From: Comamonas odontotermitis
GTDB lineage: Bacteria > Pseudomonadota > Gammaproteobacteria > Burkholderiales > Burkholderiaceae_C
Direction: 5' to 3'
DNA length: 64,000 nucleotides
Assembly (NCBI RefSeq): GCF_014207855.1
Contig: NZ_JACHKZ010000006.1
Span: 124,001-188,000, forward strand
This document shows positions 55,281 through 64,000 of the stretch, piece after piece; within the stretch, counting starts at the first letter, position 1; each line of letters opens with the position of its first letter. The notes under the pieces are model-generated. The model was not told the DNA's origin and did no database searches. It saw only the letters and a program-made list of their open reading frames with translations. Both the position numbers and the translations under genes were made by a program.

Positions 55281-56753
55281 CTACAGCACCGGCGCCATCA
55301 TGCCCACAACGTTGTGTATCAGCCGGGTATGGAACGGCCATGCACGCACCGCCGCCACATCCACGGCCTTTGACACGGACAGGTAGCCCAGCTGCCTTGC
55401 GCGTATGCTGCCCGTCACCTCGCGGTCGCTGATCAGCAGGTTGTTTTCGTAGTTCAGCTCCAGGCTGCGGCGGTCCATGTTGGCCGATCCCACCAGACTG
55501 ATTTCGCCGTCCAGGGTCAAGGTCTTGGCGTGTAATACCCCCAGCGGATATTCATAGAGTGCCACGCCGTTGCTCAGCAGATCGGCATAGCAGCTGCGGC
55601 AGGCCTGCGCCACCAGCCATGAATCATTGCGGGCGGGCACGATCAGGGTCGTCGCCACCCCGCGCCGGGGCGCAGCGCACAGAGCGCGCAGCAAGGCCTC
55701 GTCCGGGACAAAGTATGGCGTGGTGATCAGCAGCTCGTGGCGCGCTGCATACATGCTGGCCACAAACAGATCGGACATGCCGTTGTGCCGCGCCGTGGGG
55801 CCTGTTTCCACGGCCTGCGCCACGCAGTTGCCAGGGGCCACATCTGCAGCAGCCACTGGTGCATTGGGCAGGTCGTCCAGTCCGGCTTCATTGGTCTCTG
55901 GAATCCAGCCGCTCAAGAACAGCGTCTGCATCTGCCGCACTACCGGCCCCTCACAACGCAGCAGTACATCGATCCAGGGCGCATACCTCGCCTTGATTCG
56001 GAATTCCGGGTCCGCACAATTCTGGCTGCCGCAATAGGCGATGCGGTTGTCAATGACGACCAGCTTGCGGTGGTCGCGCAAATCGACACGGCTGAGCGCC
56101 ATATGGCGCAGGCGGCTCACATCATCCAGCGTGGCCAGCAATTGCACGCCAGCCTGCGCCAGCTCACGCCACAGGGCACTGTCATGAAAGGCGCGCGAGC
56201 CCAACGCATCCACCATCACCCGGCACTGCACGCCGCGGCGTGCAGCAGCGGCTACGGCCAGCGCCAGACGCTGGCCGGTGTCATCGGCCAGCCAGATGTA
56301 AAAGGCGATATGCACCTGCTGGCGCGCCTGTGCGATATCGTCGATCAGATGGTGAATGGCCGCCTTGGAGTTGACCATGGGCTGGGCCGGCACTGCAGCC
56401 GCATCACCCAGCAGCGCAATGCGGTTGCCCGCAACCGCATCAAACCCGGTGATGGAATGCGCCAGGGCGACCAGGGACGCAGCCGCTCCGGACACCTGCG
56501 CAGGTGTCTGCACCGGGCGCTGCAAAGTGGTTTGCACCTTGCGCAGCCGCCGTGCACGGGAGCGCCCGATGCTGGTCTCGCCCAGCAACAGATACGCCGC
56601 AATGCCCGCCAGAGGCACCAGCATGATGACCGCCACCCATGCGGCACGCGAGGCGGGCGAGCGGTTGGCCCGCGTCAGCGCGCGGGCAGCAACCAGCAGA
56701 TGCAAGATGAAAACAGAGCCTGTCCACAGTTGGGGAAGCAGATTGCTGTGCAT
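55281..56753 (-). CDS. cls: cardiolipin synthase A
   Basis: 490 residues. Two N-terminal TM helices (LWTGSVFILHLLVAARAL and VAVIMLVPLAGIAAYLLLG) and two phospholipase-D motifs: HRKLVVIDNRIAYCGSQN (HxKxxxxD) and HAKTLTLDGEISLVGSANMD. It joins two phosphatidylglycerol molecules to cardiolipin at the inner membrane. ATG 56753 chosen; an upstream TTG is less likely. Convergent with the GNAT gene. Confidence 0.95.
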   Translation of the reverse strand: MHSNLLPQLWTGSVFILHLLVAARALTRANRSPASRAAWVAVIMLVPLAGIAAYLLLGETSIGRSRARRLRKVQTTLQRPVQTPAQVSGAAASLVALAHSITGFDAVAGNRIALLGDAAAVPAQPMVNSKAAIHHLIDDIAQARQQVHIAFYIWLADDTGQRLALAVAAAARRGVQCRVMVDALGSRAFHDSALWRELAQAGVQLLATLDDVSRLRHMALSRVDLRDHRKLVVIDNRIAYCGSQNCADPEFRIKARYAPWIDVLLRCEGPVVRQMQTLFLSGWIPETNEAGLDDLPNAPVAAADVAPGNCVAQAVETGPTARHNGMSDLFVASMYAARHELLITTPYFVPDEALLRALCAAPRRGVATTLIVPARNDSWLVAQACRSCYADLLSNGVALYEYPLGVLHAKTLTLDGEISLVGSANMDRRSLELNYENNLLISDREVTGSIRARQLGYLSVSKAVDVAAVRAWPFHTRLIHNVVGMMAPVL

Positions 56754-56832
56754 GGAATTCGACGGACGCACCAATACAGATGGTTCATGCTAGCACGGCA
56801 TCCATCTGCGCCTATGCCCCGACGGGCGCTGT

Positions 56833-57477
56833 TCACAGCCTGCTCAGCAGGCCTTCCTGCAATGCGGGCAGATGCTGCTCCGGCAGGATATTGCTCATAT
56901 GCTTTTTGACGTTGTCCGCATAGCTGGCATTGGTCTTTTGCTTCAGAAACTGAAGCACTTTGAGCAGGTTGACCACCAGATCGCTTTCGCTCTGGCTGGC
57001 ATTGAGCTGGGCCAGCATGTGTTGGGCATCGCCGCCACGCTGCATCTGCAAAATGCCGGATGCATACATCTTGCATGCGGCCAATGAGCGTTTGGCGGCA
57101 GAGGAGGACAGCGCCTCCCGTGCAGGCGCAAGCGCAGATACCAAAGGAGCCGGGCGCGATGGCTGAAGATCGATGCCCACCGGCATCAGCGTGGATTCGC
57201 GCGGCTCTGCGGCCGCGACAGATGCCTGCGATGCCATGCGCAGCGCATCATGGGAATCGCGGACCGTCCACGCCTGCCCCTGCACAGGCCGCTGCACCAG
57301 ATACCCCTGGGCGAGCAGACTGTCCATCAACGCCAGTGCGCTGTCACCGAGCCAACCCGCAATCTCTTGACGGGAGCGGATGCCATCGCACAAGATGAGG
57401 ATCTGCCGCTCCTGCACCGACAGGCTGGCACGGTTGCGCAATGCCTGCCTGGCCTTGTCCGTTTTGATCATCACCAT
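56833..57477 (-). CDS. hypothetical protein with winged-helix-like N-terminus
   Basis: 214 residues, not recognised. Residues 1-60 (LSVQERQILILCDGIRSRQEIAGWLG and LMDSLLAQGYLVQR) look like a small winged-helix or PqqD-like unit. A Pro/Ser/Ala linker (about 85-120) leads to a helical C-terminal half (KMYASGILQMQRG, ESDLVVNLLKVLQFL). No signal peptide or membrane helix. GGGGAG precedes the ATG. A regulatory or adaptor role is a guess. Confidence 0.7.
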   Translation of the reverse strand: MVMIKTDKARQALRNRASLSVQERQILILCDGIRSRQEIAGWLGDSALALMDSLLAQGYLVQRPVQGQAWTVRDSHDALRMASQASVAAAEPRESTLMPVGIDLQPSRPAPLVSALAPAREALSSSAAKRSLAACKMYASGILQMQRGGDAQHMLAQLNASQSESDLVVNLLKVLQFLKQKTNASYADNVKKHMSNILPEQHLPALQEGLLSRL

Positions 57478-57549
57478 GGCAGCGTGCTCCCCAAGTCCCG
57501 TTAGACTGGAAAGACTAGCCCGCTTCCGTTACAAATTGTTTACAACCCC

Positions 57550-58737
57550 ATGCTGATCGACTTTTTCTACACCTTGCGTGCGGCCAAACTGCCGGTTTCG
57601 GTCAAGGAACTGCTCACCTTGCTGGAGGCGCTGGAAAAAGGCCTGGCTGGCCCGCGATCGGAAGATGCCTGGAGCCTGGACGACTTCTACTTTCTCGCGC
57701 GCACCTGCCTGGTCAAGGATGAAAAGCTGTTCGACAAGTTCGACCAGGCTTTTTCTGCGTATTTCAAAGGCATGGAGTTGCTCACCGACTGGAAGAAGGA
57801 GCTGCCGGAGGACTGGCTGAAGCAGGTGCTGGAGCGAGAGCTGAGCCCCGAGGAAAAGGCAGCGATCGAGGCCATGGGCTGGGATGAGCTGATGGAGACC
57901 TTGAAACAGCGGCTTGAAGAACAGAAGGAGCGCCACGAAGGCGGCAGCAAGTGGATCGGCACTGGCGGCACCAGCCCGTTTGGCCACGGCGGCTACAACC
58001 CAGCGGGCATACGCATCGGTGGGCCCGGTAAAAGCCGTAGCGCAGTCAAAGTGTGGGAGCAGCGCGCTTACCGCGATTACGACGACACCCAGGAGCTGGG
58101 CACGCGCAATATCAAGGTGGCGCTGCGCCGCCTGCGCAAATTTGCCCGTGATGGCAACGAGCTTGAACTTGATCTGCCCAACACCATCCGAGCCACCGCC
58201 GCCAATGCGGGCTATCTGGACATCAAGATGATCCCCGAGCGGCACAACAACGTGAAAGTGCTGCTGCTAATGGATGTAGGCGGCACGATGGATGACCACA
58301 TTCAGCGCGTCGAAGAACTGTTTTCTGCCACCAAAAGCGAGTTCAAGCACCTGGAGTTCTATTACTTCCACAACTGCGTCTACGACTACATGTGGAAAAA
58401 TAACAAACGCCGCTATGCCGAGAAATTCCCGACCTGGGACATCATCAGAAAATATAACAAGGATTACAAACTGATCTTTGTAGGGGATGCCACAATGAGT
58501 CCTTACGAAATCCTACAACCGGGTGGCTCGGTTGAATATAACAATGAAGAACCCGGTGCCGAATGGATCAAGCGCCTGACCAACGCTTTTCCCAAGCACG
58601 CCTGGATCAACCCCGAACCACAAGGTGTCTGGCAATACCGCCAGAGCATCAGCCTGATACAACAACTCGTAGGCGACCGCATGTTTCCCCTGTCATTGAA
58701 AGGCCTGGAGGACACAATGCGGTTGCTGTCAAAGTGA
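57550..58737 (+). CDS. VWA-domain protein of the MoxR partner type
   Basis: 395 residues. N-terminal helical part (LRAAKLPVSVKELLTLLEALE) and a C-terminal von Willebrand A-like domain whose metal site reads LLLMDVGGTMDDH, i.e. DxGxT in place of DxSxS, followed by FYYFHNCVYDYMW and IFVGDATMSPYEI. Such CoxE/YehP-like proteins work with MoxR ATPases. It is separated from the moxR gene by about 3.2 kb. The tamA ATG lies 2 bases after its stop. Confidence 0.92.
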   Translation: MLIDFFYTLRAAKLPVSVKELLTLLEALEKGLAGPRSEDAWSLDDFYFLARTCLVKDEKLFDKFDQAFSAYFKGMELLTDWKKELPEDWLKQVLERELSPEEKAAIEAMGWDELMETLKQRLEEQKERHEGGSKWIGTGGTSPFGHGGYNPAGIRIGGPGKSRSAVKVWEQRAYRDYDDTQELGTRNIKVALRRLRKFARDGNELELDLPNTIRATAANAGYLDIKMIPERHNNVKVLLLMDVGGTMDDHIQRVEELFSATKSEFKHLEFYYFHNCVYDYMWKNNKRRYAEKFPTWDIIRKYNKDYKLIFVGDATMSPYEILQPGGSVEYNNEEPGAEWIKRLTNAFPKHAWINPEPQGVWQYRQSISLIQQLVGDRMFPLSLKGLEDTMRLLSK

Positions 58738-58739
58738 CC

Positions 58740-60665
58740 ATGCGATATCGCCTGACGACGCCGGTCCTGCCGGCGTTTTTTATTGCTTTCTCTGCCTTGC
58801 TGGCTGGCTGCAGCAGCACGCCGCACGCCAATGGCGAGGATGCGCAGAACGCAGCCACCGCGGCAGAAAAGGACTCCAGCAGCACCGAAGCCGACAGCGA
58901 CAAGCCCGCTTTCGATCTGACGGTGAAAGCGCCTGACGATGTCAGAAAGTATCTGGAGCAATACATCGACCTCAAACGCTATCGCAGCTTTCCTGGGCTC
59001 CAGTTGACCGAGCTGACGCGGCTGTTGGGCAGCGCCGATGAGAACGTGCGTGAACTGCTGGGCACATTGGGTTACTTCAGCCCCGAGATACAAATTGATG
59101 TGTTCGATACAGGAGCGGCGCCTGTGGGCGACGGCATATCTGCAGCAGACAGCGAAGCACGCCCGCAGATCGTCATCTCCGTCACGCCGGGCGTACAAAC
59201 CAAGGTGGCCGACGTGGCGCTGGATTACAGCGGCGCCGTGACCGAAGAGAAGAACTTTGCCAGCCGGCGCGAGCGGCTGCAGCGCAACTGGGATCTGCAA
59301 CCCGGCGCCGGATTCACCCAGAAAGGCTGGGACGGTGCGAAATCCGAAGGCCTGCGCGCCCTCCAGCGCCGCCGCTACCCCACCGCCAAGATCGAATCCA
59401 GCAAGGCCGACATTGATGGCGACACCAACCAGGCCCGCCTGTCAGTGCATTACGACAGCGGCCCGTTGTACAAATTCGGGCCTCTGTTGATCCAGGGCGC
59501 TGAGCGTTACGACCCGGTCGGCACCGCCCGTATCGCGCGCCTGCCCACTGGCCGCGACTACAGCGAAACCGCCATGCTCGACGCCCAGACCCGTCTGGCC
59601 GCCAGCGGTTACTACGACTCGGTCTTCCTGACCCTCGATACCGACACCCAGACGCCCGAAGCGGCCCCTGTGATTGCCCAGGTGCGCGAGGCCAAGCTGC
59701 AAAAAGTGGTTTTCGGCATCGGTATGTCCACCGATACCGGGCCACGCCTGAGCCTCGACCATACCCACAACAAAATGCCTTTGCTGGGCTGGCGCGCGGT
59801 AAGCAAGCTCTCGTTCGAGCGCGACAAAAAACTGATCAGCACCGAATGGACCGACCTGCCCGGTGAGGACGGCTGGGCCGACTTTGCTGGGGGCGAGATC
59901 AAGCGTGAAATCAATGGCGACTTCACCATCAATTCGACCCAGATCCGCGGCGGTCACAAGAAGAGCACCGACCACATCGACCGCAGCGCATTCCTGCAAT
60001 ACGACTTCTCGTCATCTGTGCAAGGACTGGAAAAAATCCCCTCCAGTAGCGCCATCAGCGCCAATTACGGCTGGACAGGCCGCTACTTCAACAACAACAC
60101 CAATCCCACGCGCGGCTATGGCATTGCTGCAGAACTGGGCGCGGGCTTTACGCTCACGCCCCAGCGCGATCCGTTCATACGTACCCTGCTGCGCTGGCAA
60201 GGCTTTGTGCCCGCCGGAACGGTGACCGCCCCCAATGGCAGCTCGCGCGGGGCACGCCTTGCCCTGCGGGCCGAAGGCGGTGCAATCCTGGCCAAGGATT
60301 CTGCCGTCATCCCTGCCACCCAGCTGTTCATCACTGGTGGTGACACCACCGTGCGCGGCTATGGCTACAAACAGATCGGCGCCAGCGTTGCTGGCAACAA
60401 GGTTTACGGCGGCCGCTACATGTACGTGGGCAGCGTTGAATACCAGCGCCCCCTGGTGCGCAATGGCGAGGTCAGCGACTGGGAATCGGCCGTGTTTGCC
60501 GATGTGGGCTCGGTGGCTGACAAGGTTGGCGACATGACGCCCTACTGGGGCATTGGTACGGGCCTGCGCTGGCGCAGCCCGGTGGGCGCGCTGCAGGCCG
60601 ATGTGGCCTACGGACTGAAAGACCAACGCTTTCGCCTGCATTTGCGTCTGGGATACAGCTTTTGA
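58740..60665 (+). CDS. tamA: TamA-like outer-membrane barrel protein with lipobox
   Basis: 641 residues. An N-terminal LLAGC lipobox (Cys24), a disordered Ser/Glu stretch to about 60, POTRA repeats (about 65-330) and a C-terminal 16-strand-type barrel with GDTTVRGYGYK and a final aromatic LRLGYSF. TamA and TamB move proteins and phospholipid to the outer membrane. The lipobox is unusual for this family at large. The next gene, tamB, follows after 2 bases. Confidence 0.93.
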   Translation: MRYRLTTPVLPAFFIAFSALLAGCSSTPHANGEDAQNAATAAEKDSSSTEADSDKPAFDLTVKAPDDVRKYLEQYIDLKRYRSFPGLQLTELTRLLGSADENVRELLGTLGYFSPEIQIDVFDTGAAPVGDGISAADSEARPQIVISVTPGVQTKVADVALDYSGAVTEEKNFASRRERLQRNWDLQPGAGFTQKGWDGAKSEGLRALQRRRYPTAKIESSKADIDGDTNQARLSVHYDSGPLYKFGPLLIQGAERYDPVGTARIARLPTGRDYSETAMLDAQTRLAASGYYDSVFLTLDTDTQTPEAAPVIAQVREAKLQKVVFGIGMSTDTGPRLSLDHTHNKMPLLGWRAVSKLSFERDKKLISTEWTDLPGEDGWADFAGGEIKREINGDFTINSTQIRGGHKKSTDHIDRSAFLQYDFSSSVQGLEKIPSSSAISANYGWTGRYFNNNTNPTRGYGIAAELGAGFTLTPQRDPFIRTLLRWQGFVPAGTVTAPNGSSRGARLALRAEGGAILAKDSAVIPATQLFITGGDTTVRGYGYKQIGASVAGNKVYGGRYMYVGSVEYQRPLVRNGEVSDWESAVFADVGSVADKVGDMTPYWGIGTGLRWRSPVGALQADVAYGLKDQRFRLHLRLGYSF

Positions 60666-60667
60666 CC

Positions 60668-63600
60668 ATGGCAGACACCTCTATCTCCACGCCGCAGGGC
60701 ACCCAGCCAACGCCTCCGCCTCCTCCTAAAAAAGCAAGCCGGGGCAGGCGCATTGTGCGCTGGCTGCTATGGTTTTTGGCATCGCTCATTGTCGCTGTCG
60801 CTGCATTGCTGGGCGGCGCCTGGTGGTGGAGCGGGCAAGACGATTCGCTCGCTCGCGTCATCGCCATCGTGCAGCGCTACCTACCGGCAGACCAGCAACT
60901 GCAAGCCTCCGATGTGCGCGGCAGCCTGCGCCGAGGCGGCAGCATTGGCAATCTGCAATGGAGCAATCCAGCCATCCGCGTTGACATGAGCAACGCCACC
61001 ATCGGCTGGACCCTCGATAACATCTGGGATCGTGAAGTGCGCCTGGCACCGATCCACATCGCCCAGCTCACCATCACACCCTCGGGCATGGAACAACCCA
61101 AGGAGCCTACCCAGCCCTTGGAACAGTTGCCGCTGCCGCTGCGGGTGCTGGACATTCCCTTCTCCGTGGATGAAATCGTCTGGGCCGCTGCCCAGCCCGT
61201 CACCATCGCCGGTCTGCAGGGCCACTACCTGTACCAGAGCGACAAGCATCGGCTGCAGATCACCAGCGTACAGGCCTTCAACGGCAGCTACCAGGCCCAA
61301 CTCACCCTGGGCGCGTTGGCGCCGATGGAGCTTGATGCCCAGCTGCAAGCCCATACAGACCAACCGGCCACTGAACAGCTGCCTGCCATGCTGGCCGATG
61401 CCTCGGCCAACATCATTGGCAACCTGGCAGGTGCCGATGCCAGCCTGCGCGTGGTAGCCCAGCTCCAACCCCAGATTGCGCAGCCCTCGCCGGCAGACGA
61501 TGCGGCAGCCCAACCCCAAAAGCCGCCAGCCAAATCTGCAGGCGGTAAGGCACGGCAGCATGGCCAGGACCAGGCCGCACAGGCCCTGGCCAAAGCCCCG
61601 CCCATGCAAGCCGATGTGGATGCCACCATCTACCCCTGGAAACCCTGGCCGGTCGGCCCCACGCAGGCCACCGTGCAAAGCGTCAATCTGGCAGCCCTTC
61701 TGCCTAACCTGCCCATCACATTGCTCAACGGCAAAATCGCGGTGACGCAAGCCCAGGCCGATGCACTGGCTACAGCACATGCAGACAGCCCTGCGCCCGC
61801 CCTGCCCGCCCCAGCTGCCGAAGCGCGCACAGATGCCGCGGCACCCGCGCTGCTGCCCGTGCCCCTCGACATCGCCGTCGACATCAGCAATGCGCTGCCC
61901 GGCCCGCTGGACGCGCAGCGCCTGCCCATCCAGCATCTGCAGGCGAAGGCCTTGTTTGACGGCCAGCGTGTCGATGTGCTGGGTGGCACCACCGTGCAGC
62001 TAGGCGACGGCCGCCTGCAAGCCGCAGGTCACTACCGGCTGGCAGACCACCATGCCGCGCTGCAAGCTCAACTGCAGGCGCTGAACCCTGCGCTCATCGA
62101 CACCCGCGTGGACAGCGCGCCGCTCTCGGGCAAACTCACTGCCCAGTCGCAGGATGACGCTATCGTTTTTGACATCGACATACGCTCCAACCGTGCGCCA
62201 GACGCCAAAAACACCAAGAGTGCCAAAAACGCCAAAGACCCGGCCCGTCTGCCGATCGATCACATCATCGCCAAAGGACGGTGGAAGGCGCCCGAATTGC
62301 AGTTGCAGACCGCGCAGATCGACGCACTGGGCGCGCACCTGAGTGCCGAGCAACTGGTGGCCAATATCGAGCAGCGGAGCGGCTCGGGGCGTATCGCCGC
62401 ACAAGTGCCCGGCGCCAACCTCGACATCAAAGCCCAAACCACCCCTACGCAAGGCAAGGGCGATGTGATTCTGAAACTGGCCAACGCAGAGCAATTGCTG
62501 CGATGGCTGCGCAAGGTGCCCGGCGCTGCCGAGGCGCTGCCCCCAGCCCTCAGTGCACAGGGCGGCCTTGACGCCCAGGTCCACTACAGCGGCGGCTATG
62601 GCGATGCCCTGCGCCAGTTGCAGCATGCAGGCATCCTCACCAAGCTGCCCGAAGGCATTGCCTCCAAAGGCGCACAACCGTTTGCGCTGGAGGCAGCCAT
62701 CAACACCCAGCAGCTGACCGTGCGCACCAGCGGCAATGCCGAGGACACCTGGCAACTGCGCAACACCCAATTAGCGCTGACTGGCAATCTGGCCAAAATA
62801 CAGGCCGACCTGCAGACCGAAGCGCGCCATGGCGAGCAACAATTTGGCGGCCAGATCAAGCTGGCAGCCAGCAGCAATGCGCAACAACAATGGACAGGCA
62901 GCCTCAGCCAGCTGCAGGCCCGCGCCACGCTCCCGCCCAACAAGGAGCCATGGCAATTGGCGCTGCAGCAGCCACTCGATTTCAAGCTGCAACTGCCCCA
63001 AGGCAAACAAGCGCTGACCGCCAGCACTGGCGCAGGCCAACTGCACCTCACCGGCCCGCAAGCGGGCACCGTCGTACTGCAGTGGAACCCGCTCCAGTTC
63101 AGCCAGGGCGCGGACAAAACCGTGCAGTTGCAAAGCACCGGCAGCGTGCAAGGCCTGCCACTGCGCTGGGCACGCGCTTTCCAAAAGCCCGATGCCAACC
63201 AAAACCAGGGCACCAGCCCGCTCGATTCAGACCTCGTCGTGCAAGGCCGGTGGGACATCAGCACCACCAATGGCCTGAACGCCAAACTGCAGGTAGAACG
63301 TGCGAGCGGCGACCTGCGCCTGCATATACAGGGCAGCCGCCCCAAGAGCGTCACCTTCCACTCCAGCGGCAAACAGGGCAGCCTTGCCAAAGCCTTTGCC
63401 GAGCAAAAGGAAACCATCACAGCCGGTATCCGCGCTGCAACCGTTACCCTGACCGTACAAGACCGCCAGGTGCGCGCCAACGTGCGCTGGGATTCGGCCA
63501 ATGCGGGCGAGCTGAATGCCGATCTGCAGACCGCGTTGCAGTTCGAAGGCAAAGACTATCTGGCTGCAACCGTGGCACCCGACGCCCCGCTCAGCGGCGC

Positions 63601-64000
63601 CATCAAAGCCCAGATGCCAGACCTGGGCATCTGGGCCAGCTTTGCCCCGCCTGGATGGCGCGTGGCAGGCAGCCTGGGCGCCGATGTACAGCTATCGGGC
63701 AACCTGCGCGACCCGCGCTGGAGCGGCAGCGTCCTGGCCGACAAAATGCATATCCAGTCGCAATTGGACGGAGTGGACCTGCGCAACGGCAGCCTGCGCG
63801 CCCAACTCAACGGCAACGAACTCGCGCTGCAGCGCCTGCACTTTGACGGCGGCGAAGGCAGCCGCGCCCGCATCATCGGCTACAGCGGCAACCTGACTGC
63901 AGCACCCGTGGATGGCGGCACCCTGGATGCCACAGGCACGATCCGCTGGAGCATGCCCGACGATGGAGGCAAACCCGACATCACCATGGACATCCGCACC
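60668..64000 (+). CDS. tamB: translocation and assembly module protein TamB (5' part)
   Basis: The first 1111 codons are in the window and stay open to its end. A Pro-rich cytoplasmic start (TQPTPPPPPKKASRGRR) and one signal-anchor helix (WLLWFLASLIVAVAALLGGA) lead into repetitive beta strands of the AsmA/DUF490 type, forming a long periplasmic lipid-conducting groove. The C-terminal TamB domain that docks TamA lies outside. Two Ala/Pro-rich inserts (about 275-315 and 365-395) interrupt the strands. Confidence 0.94.
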   Translation, partial: MADTSISTPQGTQPTPPPPPKKASRGRRIVRWLLWFLASLIVAVAALLGGAWWWSGQDDSLARVIAIVQRYLPADQQLQASDVRGSLRRGGSIGNLQWSNPAIRVDMSNATIGWTLDNIWDREVRLAPIHIAQLTITPSGMEQPKEPTQPLEQLPLPLRVLDIPFSVDEIVWAAAQPVTIAGLQGHYLYQSDKHRLQITSVQAFNGSYQAQLTLGALAPMELDAQLQAHTDQPATEQLPAMLADASANIIGNLAGADASLRVVAQLQPQIAQPSPADDAAAQPQKPPAKSAGGKARQHGQDQAAQALAKAPPMQADVDATIYPWKPWPVGPTQATVQSVNLAALLPNLPITLLNGKIAVTQAQADALATAHADSPAPALPAPAAEARTDAAAPALLPVPLDIAVDISNALPGPLDAQRLPIQHLQAKALFDGQRVDVLGGTTVQLGDGRLQAAGHYRLADHHAALQAQLQALNPALIDTRVDSAPLSGKLTAQSQDDAIVFDIDIRSNRAPDAKNTKSAKNAKDPARLPIDHIIAKGRWKAPELQLQTAQIDALGAHLSAEQLVANIEQRSGSGRIAAQVPGANLDIKAQTTPTQGKGDVILKLANAEQLLRWLRKVPGAAEALPPALSAQGGLDAQVHYSGGYGDALRQLQHAGILTKLPEGIASKGAQPFALEAAINTQQLTVRTSGNAEDTWQLRNTQLALTGNLAKIQADLQTEARHGEQQFGGQIKLAASSNAQQQWTGSLSQLQARATLPPNKEPWQLALQQPLDFKLQLPQGKQALTASTGAGQLHLTGPQAGTVVLQWNPLQFSQGADKTVQLQSTGSVQGLPLRWARAFQKPDANQNQGTSPLDSDLVVQGRWDISTTNGLNAKLQVERASGDLRLHIQGSRPKSVTFHSSGKQGSLAKAFAEQKETITAGIRAATVTLTVQDRQVRANVRWDSANAGELNADLQTALQFEGKDYLAATVAPDAPLSGAIKAQMPDLGIWASFAPPGWRVAGSLGADVQLSGNLRDPRWSGSVLADKMHIQSQLDGVDLRNGSLRAQLNGNELALQRLHFDGGEGSRARIIGYSGNLTAAPVDGGTLDATGTIRWSMPDDGGKPDITMDIRT

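Overview
The window looks like chromosomal core DNA of a betaproteobacterium in the family Comamonadaceae, probably Comamonas or a close relative. This rests on gene content and order (a cox operon with Burkholderiales-type small assembly genes, a urt/ure cluster, a Bug-type solute receptor, a TamA/TamB pair), on high GC with few large gaps, and on a family of short AT-richer intergenic repeats. Genus is inference. No rRNA, tRNA, CRISPR array, IS element, prophage or plasmid function was seen.

Layout. 1-2.6 kb: a two-component system (receiver-only protein, NarL-type regulator, CHASE3 sensor kinase). 2.8-3.9 kb: three small envelope proteins (DUF1328, DUF883/ElaB-like, BON lipoprotein). 4.0-11.7 kb: zinc-ribbon metallopeptidase, alpha/beta hydrolase, coaD, rsmD, an inactive plus active M16 peptidase pair, and ftsY. 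12-16.4 kb: a large secreted metallophosphoesterase with a C-terminal sorting signal, a DeoR regulator and cutA. 16.9-24.2 kb: rpoH, then a same-strand run of Bug receptor, sterol-desaturase-like hydroxylase, fatty acid desaturase, a ketoacyl-synthase-III/heme-oxygenase-like diiron fusion, an unrecognised protein and a gamma-glutamylcyclotransferase-like protein.

24.2-36.5 kb: a complete urea module. ureABC with ureJ, ureE, ureF, ureG and an embedded acetyltransferase run leftward. The urea ABC transporter urtABCDE plus ureD runs rightward. The 351-bp divergent control region has a near-perfect sigma54 promoter on each strand and an NtrC-like palindrome almost exactly midway, which predicts co-induction of uptake and hydrolysis under nitrogen limitation.

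36.5-46.6 kb: aa3-type cytochrome c oxidase genes and assembly factors (ctaC, ctaD, ctaG, ctaE, SURF1, ctaA, ctaB, SCO and a second SCO-like protein). CtaC carries both a cytochrome c domain and a C-terminal OmpA-like domain. 46.9-64 kb: BioC-like methyltransferase, comF, trmL, LysE exporter, Kef antiporter, DUF1841, diheme cytochrome c, MoxR ATPase and VWA protein separated by unrelated genes, cardiolipin synthase, and tamA-tamB, with tamB cut by the window end.

The best candidates for undescribed biology are the synthase/diiron-oxidase lipid cluster (18.98-23.59 kb), the OmpA-tethered oxidase subunit II, and a short repeat family that seems to have been absorbed in frame into the linker of ftsY.
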